Origin: Planctomycetaceae bacterium
GTDB taxonomy: Bacteria > Planctomycetota > Planctomycetia > Pirellulales > Pirellulaceae
Assembly: GCA_024642765.1 (NCBI GenBank)
Contig: JAHEAM010000035.1
Coordinates: 1 to 14,436, forward strand
Length of the DNA stretch: 14,436 nucleotides
Direction: 5' to 3'
The notes below the pieces were generated by a model, which saw only the letters and a program-made list of their open reading frames with translations, ran no database searches and was not told the origin of the DNA. Below, piece after piece: positions 1 to 6,483 of this stretch. Made by a program: the position numbers and the translations under genes. Each line of letters starts with the position of its first letter. Position 1 is the first letter of the stretch.

Positions 1-521
1 ACTTTCACTTCGTTATGGTCGGAGGAACGTTGACGGCTTTGCTCGGTGGGTTGTTCCATTGGTGGCCGAAGATGTTTGGTCGCATGTACAACGATTTTTT
101 GGGCCGCGTTAGTTGTTTCTTGGTGTTTGTAGGATTTAACCTGACGTTCTTCCCCCAGTTTGTGATGGGTGCTCGCGGTATGCCGCGACGTTATGCGACC
201 TATGACCCTGAATTCCAGATCTTTCACCAGTGGTCGACGATTGGCGCGTTTATCCTAGGAATTGGAATTGTGGTTGCATATGCAACGCTCATATATTCGG
301 CTCTCTACGGCCGGAAGGTTTCCGGGAATCCGTTTGGTGCGGCATCGTTGGAGTGGCAATCGAGCTCGCCTCCTTCGTTCCATAACTTTGACCACAAACC
401 GATTCTCAATGACCCGTATGACTTCGAGTCGATGGTTTATGATGAAACGATTGAGTCATATGTTTTGCGTGAATTCACTGATCCGAAACAAGTTCCAGAA
501 CGCCAACCAGCGGTGCATTAA
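1..521 (+). CDS. ctaD: Cytochrome c oxidase subunit I, C-terminal part (5' end outside window)
   Basis: Subunit I of a heme-copper oxidase, the membrane subunit holding heme a and the heme a3-CuB site that reduces O2. Only the last ~172 codons are present; the frame opens at base 3 and reads Phe-His-Phe-Val-Met-Val-Gly-Gly. This matches the family's conserved HFHY/F-V segment, so the His at bases 6-8 should be the heme a ligand of that pair; the heme a3 ligand lies just outside. Next come GGLFHWWPKMFGR, a helix ending in FFPQFVMGARGMPRRY (typical of subunit I between helices XI and XII), a final helix around bases 240-300, and a hydrophilic tail. The stop TAA (519-521) is 65 bp before ctaE, consistent with one operon. 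Identity is firm from these motifs; the exact oxidase subtype (aa3 or caa3) cannot be told from this fragment. Confidence 0.93.
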   Translation, partial: FHFVMVGGTLTALLGGLFHWWPKMFGRMYNDFLGRVSCFLVFVGFNLTFFPQFVMGARGMPRRYATYDPEFQIFHQWSTIGAFILGIGIVVAYATLIYSALYGRKVSGNPFGAASLEWQSSSPPSFHNFDHKPILNDPYDFESMVYDETIESYVLREFTDPKQVPERQPAVH

Positions 522-586
522 GCGGGCGGAATTGAATTGGGCAAGTTAAATCATTTTTAGTACAGCATTTTTTTTCGGAGCCAAAC

Positions 587-1786
587 ATGGCTGTGGCTGA
601 GACCGGTAGCACAGATCATCACGATCATGATGAACATCACCTGGGTGAGTTTATCGCACACCACTTCGACAGTGCAGAACAACAATTTGACTCGGGCAAG
701 TTGGGGATCTGGGTCTTTTTGGTAACTGAAGTTTTGTTCTTCAGCGGTCTGTTCGTTGCCTATATCTTGTGGCGTTATCATCACCCACAGATTTTTGAGC
801 AAGCACACGTGTTCTTGGACAAGTACTTAGGCGCACTCAATACGATCGTTCTGCTATTTAGTAGTTTGACGATTGCTTGGGCCGTTCGCTCGGCACAGTT
901 GGGAAAGAATAAATTGTGCGCAACCTTGACGCTGATCACGATGATTTGTGCAGCGATGTTTTTGGGCGTTAAAGCCATTGAATACAGCCACAAATGGGAC
1001 GAAGGAATTTTGGTTCGCAGTGCATTTGCTTATACCCTTGAACACACCGCTCCGACAATGCCATTGGCGAGATCGCTAGGCATTTCGGATTACTTGGTTG
1101 GCCTAAGCATCGCTCCTGCGATCCTCTTGGCGGTCTTCTTGGGACTGGCGATCACAATGAAATTGATCGGCAAAGACGTATGGTTCAAATTCTGTATGGG
1201 ATTGGTCGCTACAGTGGGGGGCTATTTTCTGGGTGCTGTAGGTGGCAGTATTTACATGGAAGCCAAAGCCAACGCGGACGCGAAGAAATATGGCTCAAGT
1301 CACGCTCAGGTTGAGGAGCAACCCCTGGTGTTGCTCGCTCAAGAGCAAGAGCCCGCGAAAGCCGAGACTCAAAAACCTGCTGGGAAAGAAGAAGCTCATG
1401 CTCAGGGTGAGCATGCAGGTGATGCCAAAGACGCGGCGCATGCCGCAACAGATGAACACGCTGATCACGATCATTCAGCAGACGCCGATGGGCACTCATC
1501 CGATCATGAGGCTCATCAGGCCCGTCCCTTGGATCCACATAAGCCTCGTCCCGAAGACTTGGACCGTGACGTTGGGATTTTCTTTAGCATTTACTACTGC
1601 ATGACCGGTCTGCACGCAATCCATATTTTCGGCGGTATCTTAGCATTGTCTTGGATTTTCTACCGAAGTTTGGCTGGGCATTGGCGTCCCGATTATTTTG
1701 GACCGGTCGACTACGTCGGTTTGTATTGGCACTTGGTCGACTTGATTTGGATTTATTTGTTCCCCATGTTGTATTTGATCGATTAG
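587..1786 (+). CDS. ctaE: Cytochrome c oxidase subunit III with long His/Asp-rich insert
   Basis: Subunit III of the terminal oxidase, a membrane subunit that stabilises subunit I. ATG at 587 has a GGAG Shine-Dalgarno 6 nt upstream (577-580). The first helices (about residues 38-62 and 82-130, with LGIWVFLVTEVLFFSGLF and the conserved Glu132 in AIEYSHKW) and the last two (from Val329: YYCMTGLHAIHIFGG and YWHLVDLIWIYLFP) are classic subunit III. Between them lie two extra hydrophobic segments (about residues 170-193 and 200-223) and a hydrophilic low-complexity stretch, residues 225-328, rich in Ala, Glu, Asp and 11 His. The N-terminus also has a His/Asp cluster (His11, 12, 14, 17, 18, 25, 26). 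At 399 residues it is much longer than the usual ~200-290. The insert stays in frame without stops and keeps both flanks intact, so it looks like a real part of the protein. Same operon as ctaD and ctaF. Confidence 0.92.
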   Translation: MAVAETGSTDHHDHDEHHLGEFIAHHFDSAEQQFDSGKLGIWVFLVTEVLFFSGLFVAYILWRYHHPQIFEQAHVFLDKYLGALNTIVLLFSSLTIAWAVRSAQLGKNKLCATLTLITMICAAMFLGVKAIEYSHKWDEGILVRSAFAYTLEHTAPTMPLARSLGISDYLVGLSIAPAILLAVFLGLAITMKLIGKDVWFKFCMGLVATVGGYFLGAVGGSIYMEAKANADAKKYGSSHAQVEEQPLVLLAQEQEPAKAETQKPAGKEEAHAQGEHAGDAKDAAHAATDEHADHDHSADADGHSSDHEAHQARPLDPHKPRPEDLDRDVGIFFSIYYCMTGLHAIHIFGGILALSWIFYRSLAGHWRPDYFGPVDYVGLYWHLVDLIWIYLFPMLYLID

Positions 1787-1853
1787 TTTCCTGATTCAAT
1801 TCAACTGAGTTTGGTCACCTTCAAAAACAAGAAATAGCTTTAGGATTCTAAAT

Positions 1854-2198
1854 ATGTCGGGTCATCACGACGATCATGGTTTCGCTCACCCCGTGTCGCT
1901 AAAGTTGTTGTTTGGCGTATTTGCGGCGTTGATATTTTTTACAATTTTGACAGTCATGCTTGCGGGTCAAGACCTGGGTGCTTTCGGCATTTGGATCTCG
2001 ATGGGGATCGCGACAATCAAAGCGACTTTAGTTGCCTTGTTTTTCATGCACATGTATTGGGAAAAGGGTTTTAATATCGTGATGTTCGTCGGTTCGTTTT
2101 TGTTTGTGTCATTGTTTATTGGATTTACGATGACAGACACTCAAGCCTACAAGCCTCAGATTGATGCGTTTCCGCGAGTCGTTGAACAAGCTCCTTAG
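1854..2198 (+). CDS. ctaF: Cytochrome c oxidase subunit IV, small membrane subunit
   Basis: Small accessory subunit of the oxidase, 114 residues. It has three predicted membrane helices (about residues 17-37, 45-66 and 72-92). The segment MGIATIKATLVALFFMHMYWE is characteristic of the bacterial caa3-type subunit IV / CtaF-CoxF family (ATxKAxLVAxFFMHL). The N-terminus MSGHHDDHGFAHP has His4, 5, 8 and 12, echoing the His/Asp-rich start of the preceding ctaE. ATG at 1854 has an AGGA motif 8 nt upstream (1842-1845). It lies 67 bp after ctaE, so very probably in the same transcript. The family assignment is good; the exact symbol (ctaF, coxD or similar) varies between annotations. Confidence 0.87.
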   Translation: MSGHHDDHGFAHPVSLKLLFGVFAALIFFTILTVMLAGQDLGAFGIWISMGIATIKATLVALFFMHMYWEKGFNIVMFVGSFLFVSLFIGFTMTDTQAYKPQIDAFPRVVEQAP

Positions 2199-2203
2199 GA
2201 TAG

Positions 2204-2338
2204 GTCCCGAAATACCATCCCGAATTGGTTTTTTTGGTAACCTGCCGGGATGTTGAGGCTATTGACGAGACAGTGCGTTTGTTTTCATTTCGGCTGGAGC
2301 CTCATCTTCCCCAATAAACAGTGAGTTGATTTCGGGAC
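2204..2338. repeat. MITE-like intergenic element with 10-bp terminal inverted repeats
   Basis: The 235-bp spacer between ctaF and the second subunit III gene contains a 135-bp block bounded by a perfect 10-bp inverted repeat: GTCCCGAAAT (2204-2213) and ATTTCGGGAC (2329-2338). Inside is a second imperfect inverted pair, 12 of 14 matching: GGGATGTTGAGGCT (2247-2260) against AGCCTCATCTTCCC (2298-2311). The transcript could fold into a nested hairpin. The left end starts 5 bp after the ctaF stop. It shares blocks with the spacer at 6268-6430: the 12-mer GGTCCCGAAATA in direct orientation and TGGTAACCTGCCG (2235-2247) in inverted orientation. No clear target-site duplication was seen, and there is no coding capacity. 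A miniature inverted-repeat element is the best reading; an mRNA-processing or partial-termination structure inside the operon is the alternative. Confidence 0.55.
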
Positions 2339-2433
2339 AATTGCGTTAGGGCAGGCGGCAATCAGAAGTTTGCCAATAACAATTTGCGGCCAGGGAACGG
2401 GCCCTTGCACGACTTCGTTTGCGAGGATCTGGA

Positions 2434-3033
2434 ATGTTAAAACAATCGCTTCATCTGGTGCCGCTCAGGGCTGATCTTTATAAGGCGAAGGTCGTATTCT
2501 GGGCCTTCATTGCCTCGCTTTCGATGTTTTTTCTGGCTGGCGTTGCGTCGTACATTATTATCCGCAAACAAGCCTTCATTCCCATCCAGCGGACGTACGA
2601 GCCGCTTGTGGTGCCAATCGCTTTTTGGGTCAGCACCGCGTTCTTGTTGCTGACAAGTTTCTTTTTGGAACGCTCGATTTGGTTTGTTCGCCGCGAGCAT
2701 CCCAAGCCCTTTCTCCGCAATTTGTTTTACGCGGCGGTCGCGAGTTTGGTGTTTGTGGTGGTCCAAGGCAACGGTTTGTCCGACATGTTTGTGCATCACT
2801 TTTCCAGCCAAGACGGTTCGACGAAGATTTATGGGCTAGGATTTGCACTGGCTTCGTTACATGCCTTACATGTGTTGGGCGGGATGGTTTTTCTGTGGTT
2901 TATCATCCACCGCGCCCTTGGACACAAGTATGACCACGAACGCCATTGGGCCGTCAATCATTGCGCCGGCTACTGGCATTTTTTGGATGTGGTTTGGATT
3001 GTTATGCTCGGCATGTTTCTTTGGACAAACTGA
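2434..3033 (+). CDS. Second cytochrome c oxidase subunit III-like protein
   Basis: A 199-residue, five-helix protein of the heme-copper oxidase subunit III family (helices near residues 19-42, 63-86, 92-115, 134-162 and 170-199). Supporting motifs are the penultimate helix LASLHALHVLGGMVFLWF and the final NHCAGYWHFLDVVWIVMLGMFLW, which match the subunit III signatures LHxLHVxxG and YWHFVDVVWIxLF. ATG at 2434 was chosen because GAGGA (2423-2427) lies 6 nt upstream; an in-frame TTG at 2419 is less convincing. Where ctaE has Glu132 in its third helix, this protein reads VVVQGNGLSDMF, with no acidic residue at the aligned position. It follows the oxidase operon after the inverted-repeat element, so it may be co-transcribed with it or serve a second oxidase. 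No subunit I or II partner is visible next to it. Confidence 0.85.
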   Translation: MLKQSLHLVPLRADLYKAKVVFWAFIASLSMFFLAGVASYIIIRKQAFIPIQRTYEPLVVPIAFWVSTAFLLLTSFFLERSIWFVRREHPKPFLRNLFYAAVASLVFVVVQGNGLSDMFVHHFSSQDGSTKIYGLGFALASLHALHVLGGMVFLWFIIHRALGHKYDHERHWAVNHCAGYWHFLDVVWIVMLGMFLWTN

Positions 3034-3408
3034 TCGAAACGCCCAGAGAATCCACTTGCTGGCGATGTGAGTTTGTATTCCTGGCGCACTATCGTGCAAG
3101 TTGACACTCTTTGTTGAGAGCGTTTTTGGTCCCCGCCGACAGACTTTCTCTGTAACATATCCCCTGCCCCGCCGGTCATGAAATGCGTCACTCGCAACAC
3201 GTCAATTTAATGAAACTGGCCGGCGTCGCAGAAATCGTAGCCTCGTCGCAGGTCAAAGGCTCGAGCGCCAGAAAGAAGAAATCGTAGAATTCGTGTGTCA
3301 GGTGAAGCACTCAAGAGGCAACAGGCGTGCCGTCGTTCGTGGAGTTCAAATCTACCTAGAGGCGTTATAATCGATCGCATCTATGAGTCGATTGATTTGA
3401 GGGCGAGC
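3034..3408. other. 375-bp intergenic spacer upstream of rarA
   Basis: No convincing gene is seen here. It contains interleaved short direct repeats: CGTCGCAG at 3224-3231 and 3244-3251, and GAAATCGTAG at 3231-3240 and 3278-3287. A TTGACA hexamer occurs at 3101-3106 but has no matching -10 box at normal spacing. The open frame that runs from a GTG at 3295 into rarA is not needed, because rarA has its own promoter element and ribosome binding site further down. Confidence 0.4.
3366..3371 (+). promoter_or_regulatory. Candidate -10 box of the rarA promoter
   Basis: A perfect TATAAT lies 37 bp before the rarA ATG. Only a weak -35 (GTTCAA-like, near 3344-3349) is present at about normal spacing. 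A start of transcription near 3378 would give a ~30-nt leader that contains the GAGGG ribosome binding site (3399-3403). This supports the start codon at 3409 over the upstream in-frame GTG. Confidence 0.45.
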
Positions 3409-4731
3409 ATGAGTTTATTTGCGGCGGCTGAGCGGGAGAACGAAGAGCGTGCGCGACCGCTGGCGGCGCGAATGCGGCCGCGAACACTGGGTGAATTTGT
3501 GGGACAAACGCATTTGCTGGGTCCCGGCACGATTCTTTCGCGATTGATCAAGGCCGATCGTTTGGGTTCGCTGCTGTTGTTCGGTCCACCGGGCACTGGC
3601 AAGACGACGCTTGCCAGGCTTCTCGCGCAAGAAACGCGGCGCTCGTTCGTTGAGTTGAGTGCGATTTTGCACGGCGTCAAAGAACTTCGTGAAGTCCTAG
3701 GAGCGGCCCGCGATCGATTGGCGGCGGCTGGGGAAGGCACCCTTTTGTTCATCGACGAAATTCATCGCTTCAATCGCGCCCAACAAGACGCTTTGTTGGC
3801 CGACGTCGAGCAAGGCGTTGTGACGCTCGTCGGCGCGACCACCAGCAATCCGTTTTTTGCGGTCAACCCGGCGCTGGTTAGCCGCAGTCAGTTGTTGGAG
3901 TTTCAACAACTATCGGTTGACGACCTGACGGCACTGATGCAACGTGCGTTGGCCGATCGTGAACGCGGTTTGGGCCGCATGCACATCACCTATGACGAGG
4001 AAGCATTGGTGGGACTGGCTGAAACTTGCGATGGCGATGCGCGGAAGGCCCTCTCGGTTTTGGAGGCCGCTGCCCTGTCGGAACCCGAGCCCGTGCACCT
4101 GACGCGTGAGACCATTCACAACGCAACTCTGTACCGCGCCCAACGTTATGACGTGACGGGAGAAGAGCATTATGACTGCGCGAGCGCGTTGATTAAGAGC
4201 ATTCGTGGCAGCGACGCCGATGCGGCGATATATTGGTTGGCTCGAATGCTGGAGGGCGGTGAAGACGTGCGGTTCTTGTGCCGGCGGATTGTGATTTCAG
4301 CAAGTGAGGATATTGGCAACGCCGACCCGCAGGCGTTGCCGCTGGCCGTGAGTTGCTTTCAGGCTTGCGAACAAATTGGCTTGCCCGAGTGCCAGTTTGC
4401 GCTAGCGCAAACGGTGTTGTATCTGGCAACGGCACCCAAGAGCAATGCAGCGACACTGGCCATTGGAGCCTCGCGGCAGGATGTGCGTTCGCAATCGGTG
4501 CTACCGGTCCCACGGCACTTGCAAGACTCCCATTACGCCGGCGCGAAAAAGTTGGGGCACGGTGCGGGTTATCAATATTCGCACAACGAATCCGACGGCG
4601 TTGCCGCCCAAGACTACCTGGGCGTCGATCGCGAATACTATCACCCAGTAGACCGCGGCTTCGAACAACAAATTGCCGAACGCCTGAAAGTGTTAAGAGG
4701 CAAATTAAAATCAACAAATGGCGAATGTTAG
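3409..4731 (+). CDS. rarA: Replication-associated recombination ATPase RarA (MgsA)
   Basis: AAA+ ATPase of the RarA/MgsA/WRNIP1 family, a cytoplasmic protein that acts at stalled replication forks and with SSB. The 440-residue length is normal. Visible motifs are the N-terminal RMRPRTLGEFVGQTHLLGPG, Walker A GPPGTGKTT (Gly59 to Thr67, Lys65), Walker B LLFIDEIHRF (Asp116, Glu117), sensor-1 VGATTSNPFF, and LVSRSQLLEF with the likely Arg finger. The C-terminal family signatures YLATAPKSN, VPRHLQDSHYAGAKKLGHGAGYQYSH and AAQDYLGVDREYYHPVDRGFE follow. ATG at 3409 is preceded by GAGGG 5 nt upstream and a TATAAT box, and starts the protein at MSLFAAAE, as is common for the family. It is flanked by spacers on both sides, so it is probably transcribed alone. 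Confidence 0.96.
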   Translation: MSLFAAAERENEERARPLAARMRPRTLGEFVGQTHLLGPGTILSRLIKADRLGSLLLFGPPGTGKTTLARLLAQETRRSFVELSAILHGVKELREVLGAARDRLAAAGEGTLLFIDEIHRFNRAQQDALLADVEQGVVTLVGATTSNPFFAVNPALVSRSQLLEFQQLSVDDLTALMQRALADRERGLGRMHITYDEEALVGLAETCDGDARKALSVLEAAALSEPEPVHLTRETIHNATLYRAQRYDVTGEEHYDCASALIKSIRGSDADAAIYWLARMLEGGEDVRFLCRRIVISASEDIGNADPQALPLAVSCFQACEQIGLPECQFALAQTVLYLATAPKSNAATLAIGASRQDVRSQSVLPVPRHLQDSHYAGAKKLGHGAGYQYSHNESDGVAAQDYLGVDREYYHPVDRGFEQQIAERLKVLRGKLKSTNGEC

Positions 4732-4753
4732 CTGCGAAGGCCAATCTGGCAAC

Positions 4754-4799
4754 GGTTTTGCAAACGGCAAGGGTCACTTTCGATTTGCGTCGCAAAACC
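4754..4799 (+). terminator. Possible rarA terminator hairpin
   Basis: A perfect 8-bp inverted repeat, GGTTTTGC (4754-4761) and GCAAAACC (4792-4799), separated by 30 nt, starts 22 nt after the rarA stop. A second small stem follows, CCGGC/GCCGG at 4811-4825. Neither has a T-run, so intrinsic termination is only a possibility. Confidence 0.25.
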
Positions 4800-4852
4800 C
4801 AACGACTCCGCCGGCCCTGTGCCGGTCGGTGAGCATGTTTGTAAACTACAGT

Positions 4853-5485
4853 ATGCTCCAGCCAATCTACACGCCTGACAACACGACACCTTCCTACCCA
4901 TTGAATTGGGGCATCACCATTTTCTGGCGCGAAATCCCGATTTCCGAAACAGACGGGCTAGAGCCGCTCAAAGACGCAACCGCGATCGACAGTGTGCGTA
5001 TTCTCAAACACAGAATCACCAACCCCAACGGAAGCCAGTTTTTCGTAAGTACCATACCCTTCGTTTCACCATCCCAGATTCTTCGCGGCCTCAAGGGCCG
5101 TCTTCAATATCTGATTCGAGGCCGCCGGCCAAAAGCGTTTCACCGCAACTAGGATGTGCACGGCATCGGCTCGGCAAAACGTGAAACGATCGAACACTAT
5201 GTCGCAGATCAACTGGGGCATCACAAAATGGCAGACCCGGTTGTTAATGAAAGTTTGAAACAGTTCCAGAAGGAATTCAACAAGGAATTCAACGTCGATC
5301 TGAGCGTTCCTCAATTGAGTTCTCACGGCAGGTATTTCTTCAACCTGCATCTCGTTTTGGTGAATACCGAACGATGGCATGAAGTTCGTGTCAATCTGTT
5401 GCAGGCATTGGCGGAAATGATCGAGCGAACTGCACTCAAGCACAGGTACCGGCTTTCGATAGTGGCTTACTCGTCGGCGTGTTGA
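4853..5485 (+). pseudogene. IS200/Y1-type (REP-associated-like) transposase pseudogene
   Basis: The frame from the ATG at 4853 begins MLQPIYTPDNTTPSYPLNWG and matches, from memory of the family, the planctomycete group of IS200-like transposases. Conserved-looking segments are NWGITIFW, GSQFFVST, RGLKGRLQYLIR, YVADQLGHHKMADP and the Y1-fold start YFFNLHLVLVNTERW. Codon 100 is TAG (5150-5152), in place of the usual aromatic residue after PKAFHRN, and the same frame continues for 110 more codons. The protein then ends abruptly at SIVAYSSAC, just before the position where the His-hydrophobic-His catalytic motif should appear. The motif and catalytic Tyr region are absent downstream. So it is doubly disabled: a nonsense codon and loss of the C-terminus. 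An open frame extending upstream to 4718 overlaps the end of rarA and its N-terminal part has no family resemblance, so it is not included. Confidence 0.65.
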
Positions 5486-5793
5486 ATAGAGCAGGTAATT
5501 CAACCAATGCAACGTAATTTTTGGCGGTTGGCTTCCTTCCTTCCTGGCTGCGTTTACCTGCAAAACGCCGGGCTTTTTTGCACAATTGCCAGTTGAGAAA
5601 TATTTTTGATTTGTTTCGATTTATACATACGCGTGTCGCTTTTTTCCAAGGCTCGAGGGGCGATCAACCGATGTTGGGAGGTAAACGGATCGCAAAAGTA
5701 TTTTCAGTTTTTGATTGCGTTTGGTTCGTGGTGGTTGGACAATGCATTGGAGCGGGATGTTTTTGTTTGCTGCGCATTCTTTGAAGGCTAATC
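5486..5793. other. 308-bp spacer after the transposase remnant
   Basis: No gene can be supported here. Two overlapping open frames (5521-5784 and 5606-5791) have no recognisable domain and no ribosome binding site. It contains a tetranucleotide run (TTCC x3 near 5534-5545) and an AT-rich inverted repeat TGCAAAA (5559-5565) / TTTTGCA (5576-5582) around a GC-rich centre, which might act as a weak terminator. The end carries the GAAGG ribosome binding site of the next gene. Confidence 0.35.
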
Positions 5794-6255
5794 ATGAAAA
5801 AACGATTGTTACCAATTCACTCGGTAACACGGCGCGGGTGGTTGGATCGCGTGTTACTTGTTGCGCTCTTGGCTCTCGTCGGGGGAGCATTGTTTTGGGT
5901 GTTTGCCGCTCAAACGCCAAACGCAGAGGTTGTGAGCAAATTTTCGTTTGCAGAGTTTCCAGCGTTTGTTGTCGGTAGCTCTCAAACGATTCAAATCAAT
6001 ATCGAAAACAAATCGGCACGACAACTACGTATTGTTGGTTTGGAGATTTGTTGAGGTAATAATTGCTCGGTCAGTTTGGCCGATTCCCAAACGTTGCCGA
6101 CTTCAATTCAAAAAGCGGGAGGCACATTGGAGCTCGCCGTGCGCCCGGCGAGTGCCGGACCGATGGGGCAGCTTGTTCATTTGTTTCTGGATGAAGATGG
6201 CGTGCTGAAATCGGTCGAGTTGCCGTTGGAAGGCGAGGCGTCTCTCGCTCAATAG
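5794..6255 (+). CDS. DUF1573-like exported protein interrupted by one in-frame TGA
   Basis: ATG at 5794 has GAAGG 6 nt upstream. The frame encodes a short basic N-terminus, a hydrophobic signal-anchor (about residues 19-39) and an extracytoplasmic beta-sandwich-like domain. The domain segments FSFAEFPAFVVGSSQTIQINIENKSARQLRIVGLEIC and, after codon 87, GNNCSVSLADSQTLPTSI, GGTLELAVRPAS, MGQLVHLFLD and VELPLEGEA have the pattern of DUF1573/ASH-type planctomycete proteins. Codon 87 is TGA (6052-6054), between Cys86 and Gly-Asn-Asn-Cys91. Without it the frame runs cleanly to TAG at 6253-6255 (154 codons including the TGA). Two readings fit: a recent nonsense mutation of a Cys (TGT/TGC) or Arg (CGA) codon, making this a pseudogene or an 86-residue truncated protein, or a selenocysteine codon. 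Sequence error is a third option. The function of the family is not known to me. Confidence 0.55.
6067..6083 (+). promoter_or_regulatory. Small hairpin after the in-frame TGA (bSECIS candidate)
   Basis: TCGGTC (6067-6072) can pair with GGCCGA (6078-6083), 6 bp with one G-U pair, around a 5-nt loop AGTTT. The loop begins 18 nt after the TGA and has G as its second base. Bacterial SECIS elements usually have an apical loop about 16-37 nt after the UGA with a G in the first two positions, so the geometry fits. A stem this short can arise by chance, so confidence is low. Confidence 0.2.
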
Positions 6256-6267
6256 AAAAGGAGTACT

Positions 6268-6430
6268 GGTCCCGAAATATTTTGCGTGTTATCTGGGAGG
6301 TTAAGGTTTCTGCCAAAGCGTGATAGTCTCGGCAGGAGCCTCGACCTTTCGGCCGAAATGATAATGAACGTGATTGTTTCGGCAGGAGCGTCGGCCTCTC
6401 GGCAGGTTACCATAGTAACTCATTCGGGCC
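6268..6430. repeat. Repeat-containing spacer upstream of the sulfatase gene
   Basis: A 25-bp unit beginning TCGGCAGGAGC occurs at 6329-6353 and again at 6379-6403 (22 of 25 identical, 50-bp period). Between them is a perfect 12-bp palindrome TTTCGGCCGAAA (6347-6358). The left end GGTCCCGAAATA (6268-6279) is identical to the left end of the element after ctaF (2203-2214), CGGCAGGTTACCA (6400-6412) is the exact inverse complement of 2235-2247, and a third, diverged unit copy sits at 2290-2305. CATTCGGGCC at 6421-6430 may be a decayed right terminal repeat. This is probably a relative of the 2204-2338 element; a regulatory role for the sulfatase gene is possible. Confidence 0.5.
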
Positions 6431-6483
6431 GTTTTTTGGGTCAGGACCTGAAGCCGTTGTATTTGAGAAAAGAGAGTATTGAA

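Noticed and set aside
1209..1604. Open frames on both strands across the His-rich part of ctaE
   Set aside because: They are frame shadows of a biased, repetitive coding segment; neither has a domain or ribosome binding site, and ctaE reads through cleanly.
3295..3408. Upstream in-frame GTG start for rarA
   Set aside because: The extra 38 residues do not resemble the family, and a TATAAT box and a GAGGG ribosome binding site lie downstream of it, before the ATG at 3409.
4718..4852. Longer start of the transposase frame overlapping the end of rarA
   Set aside because: The added residues have no family resemblance and are low-complexity; the family-like sequence begins at the Met at 4853.
5521..5784. 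Possible small membrane-like gene before the DUF1573-like gene
   Set aside because: No ribosome binding site, no domain, unusual Cys-rich composition, and an overlapping frame of equal quality.
6329..6403. Two similar 25-bp units at 50-bp period, resembling a minimal CRISPR
   Set aside because: Only two imperfect copies, an internal palindrome in the spacer, a related copy in another spacer and no cas genes. A dispersed repeat family explains it better.
6286..6483. Upstream start for the sulfatase
   Set aside because: It would translate the repeat spacer and bury the signal peptide; the ATG at 6484 has a ribosome binding site and gives a proper signal sequence.
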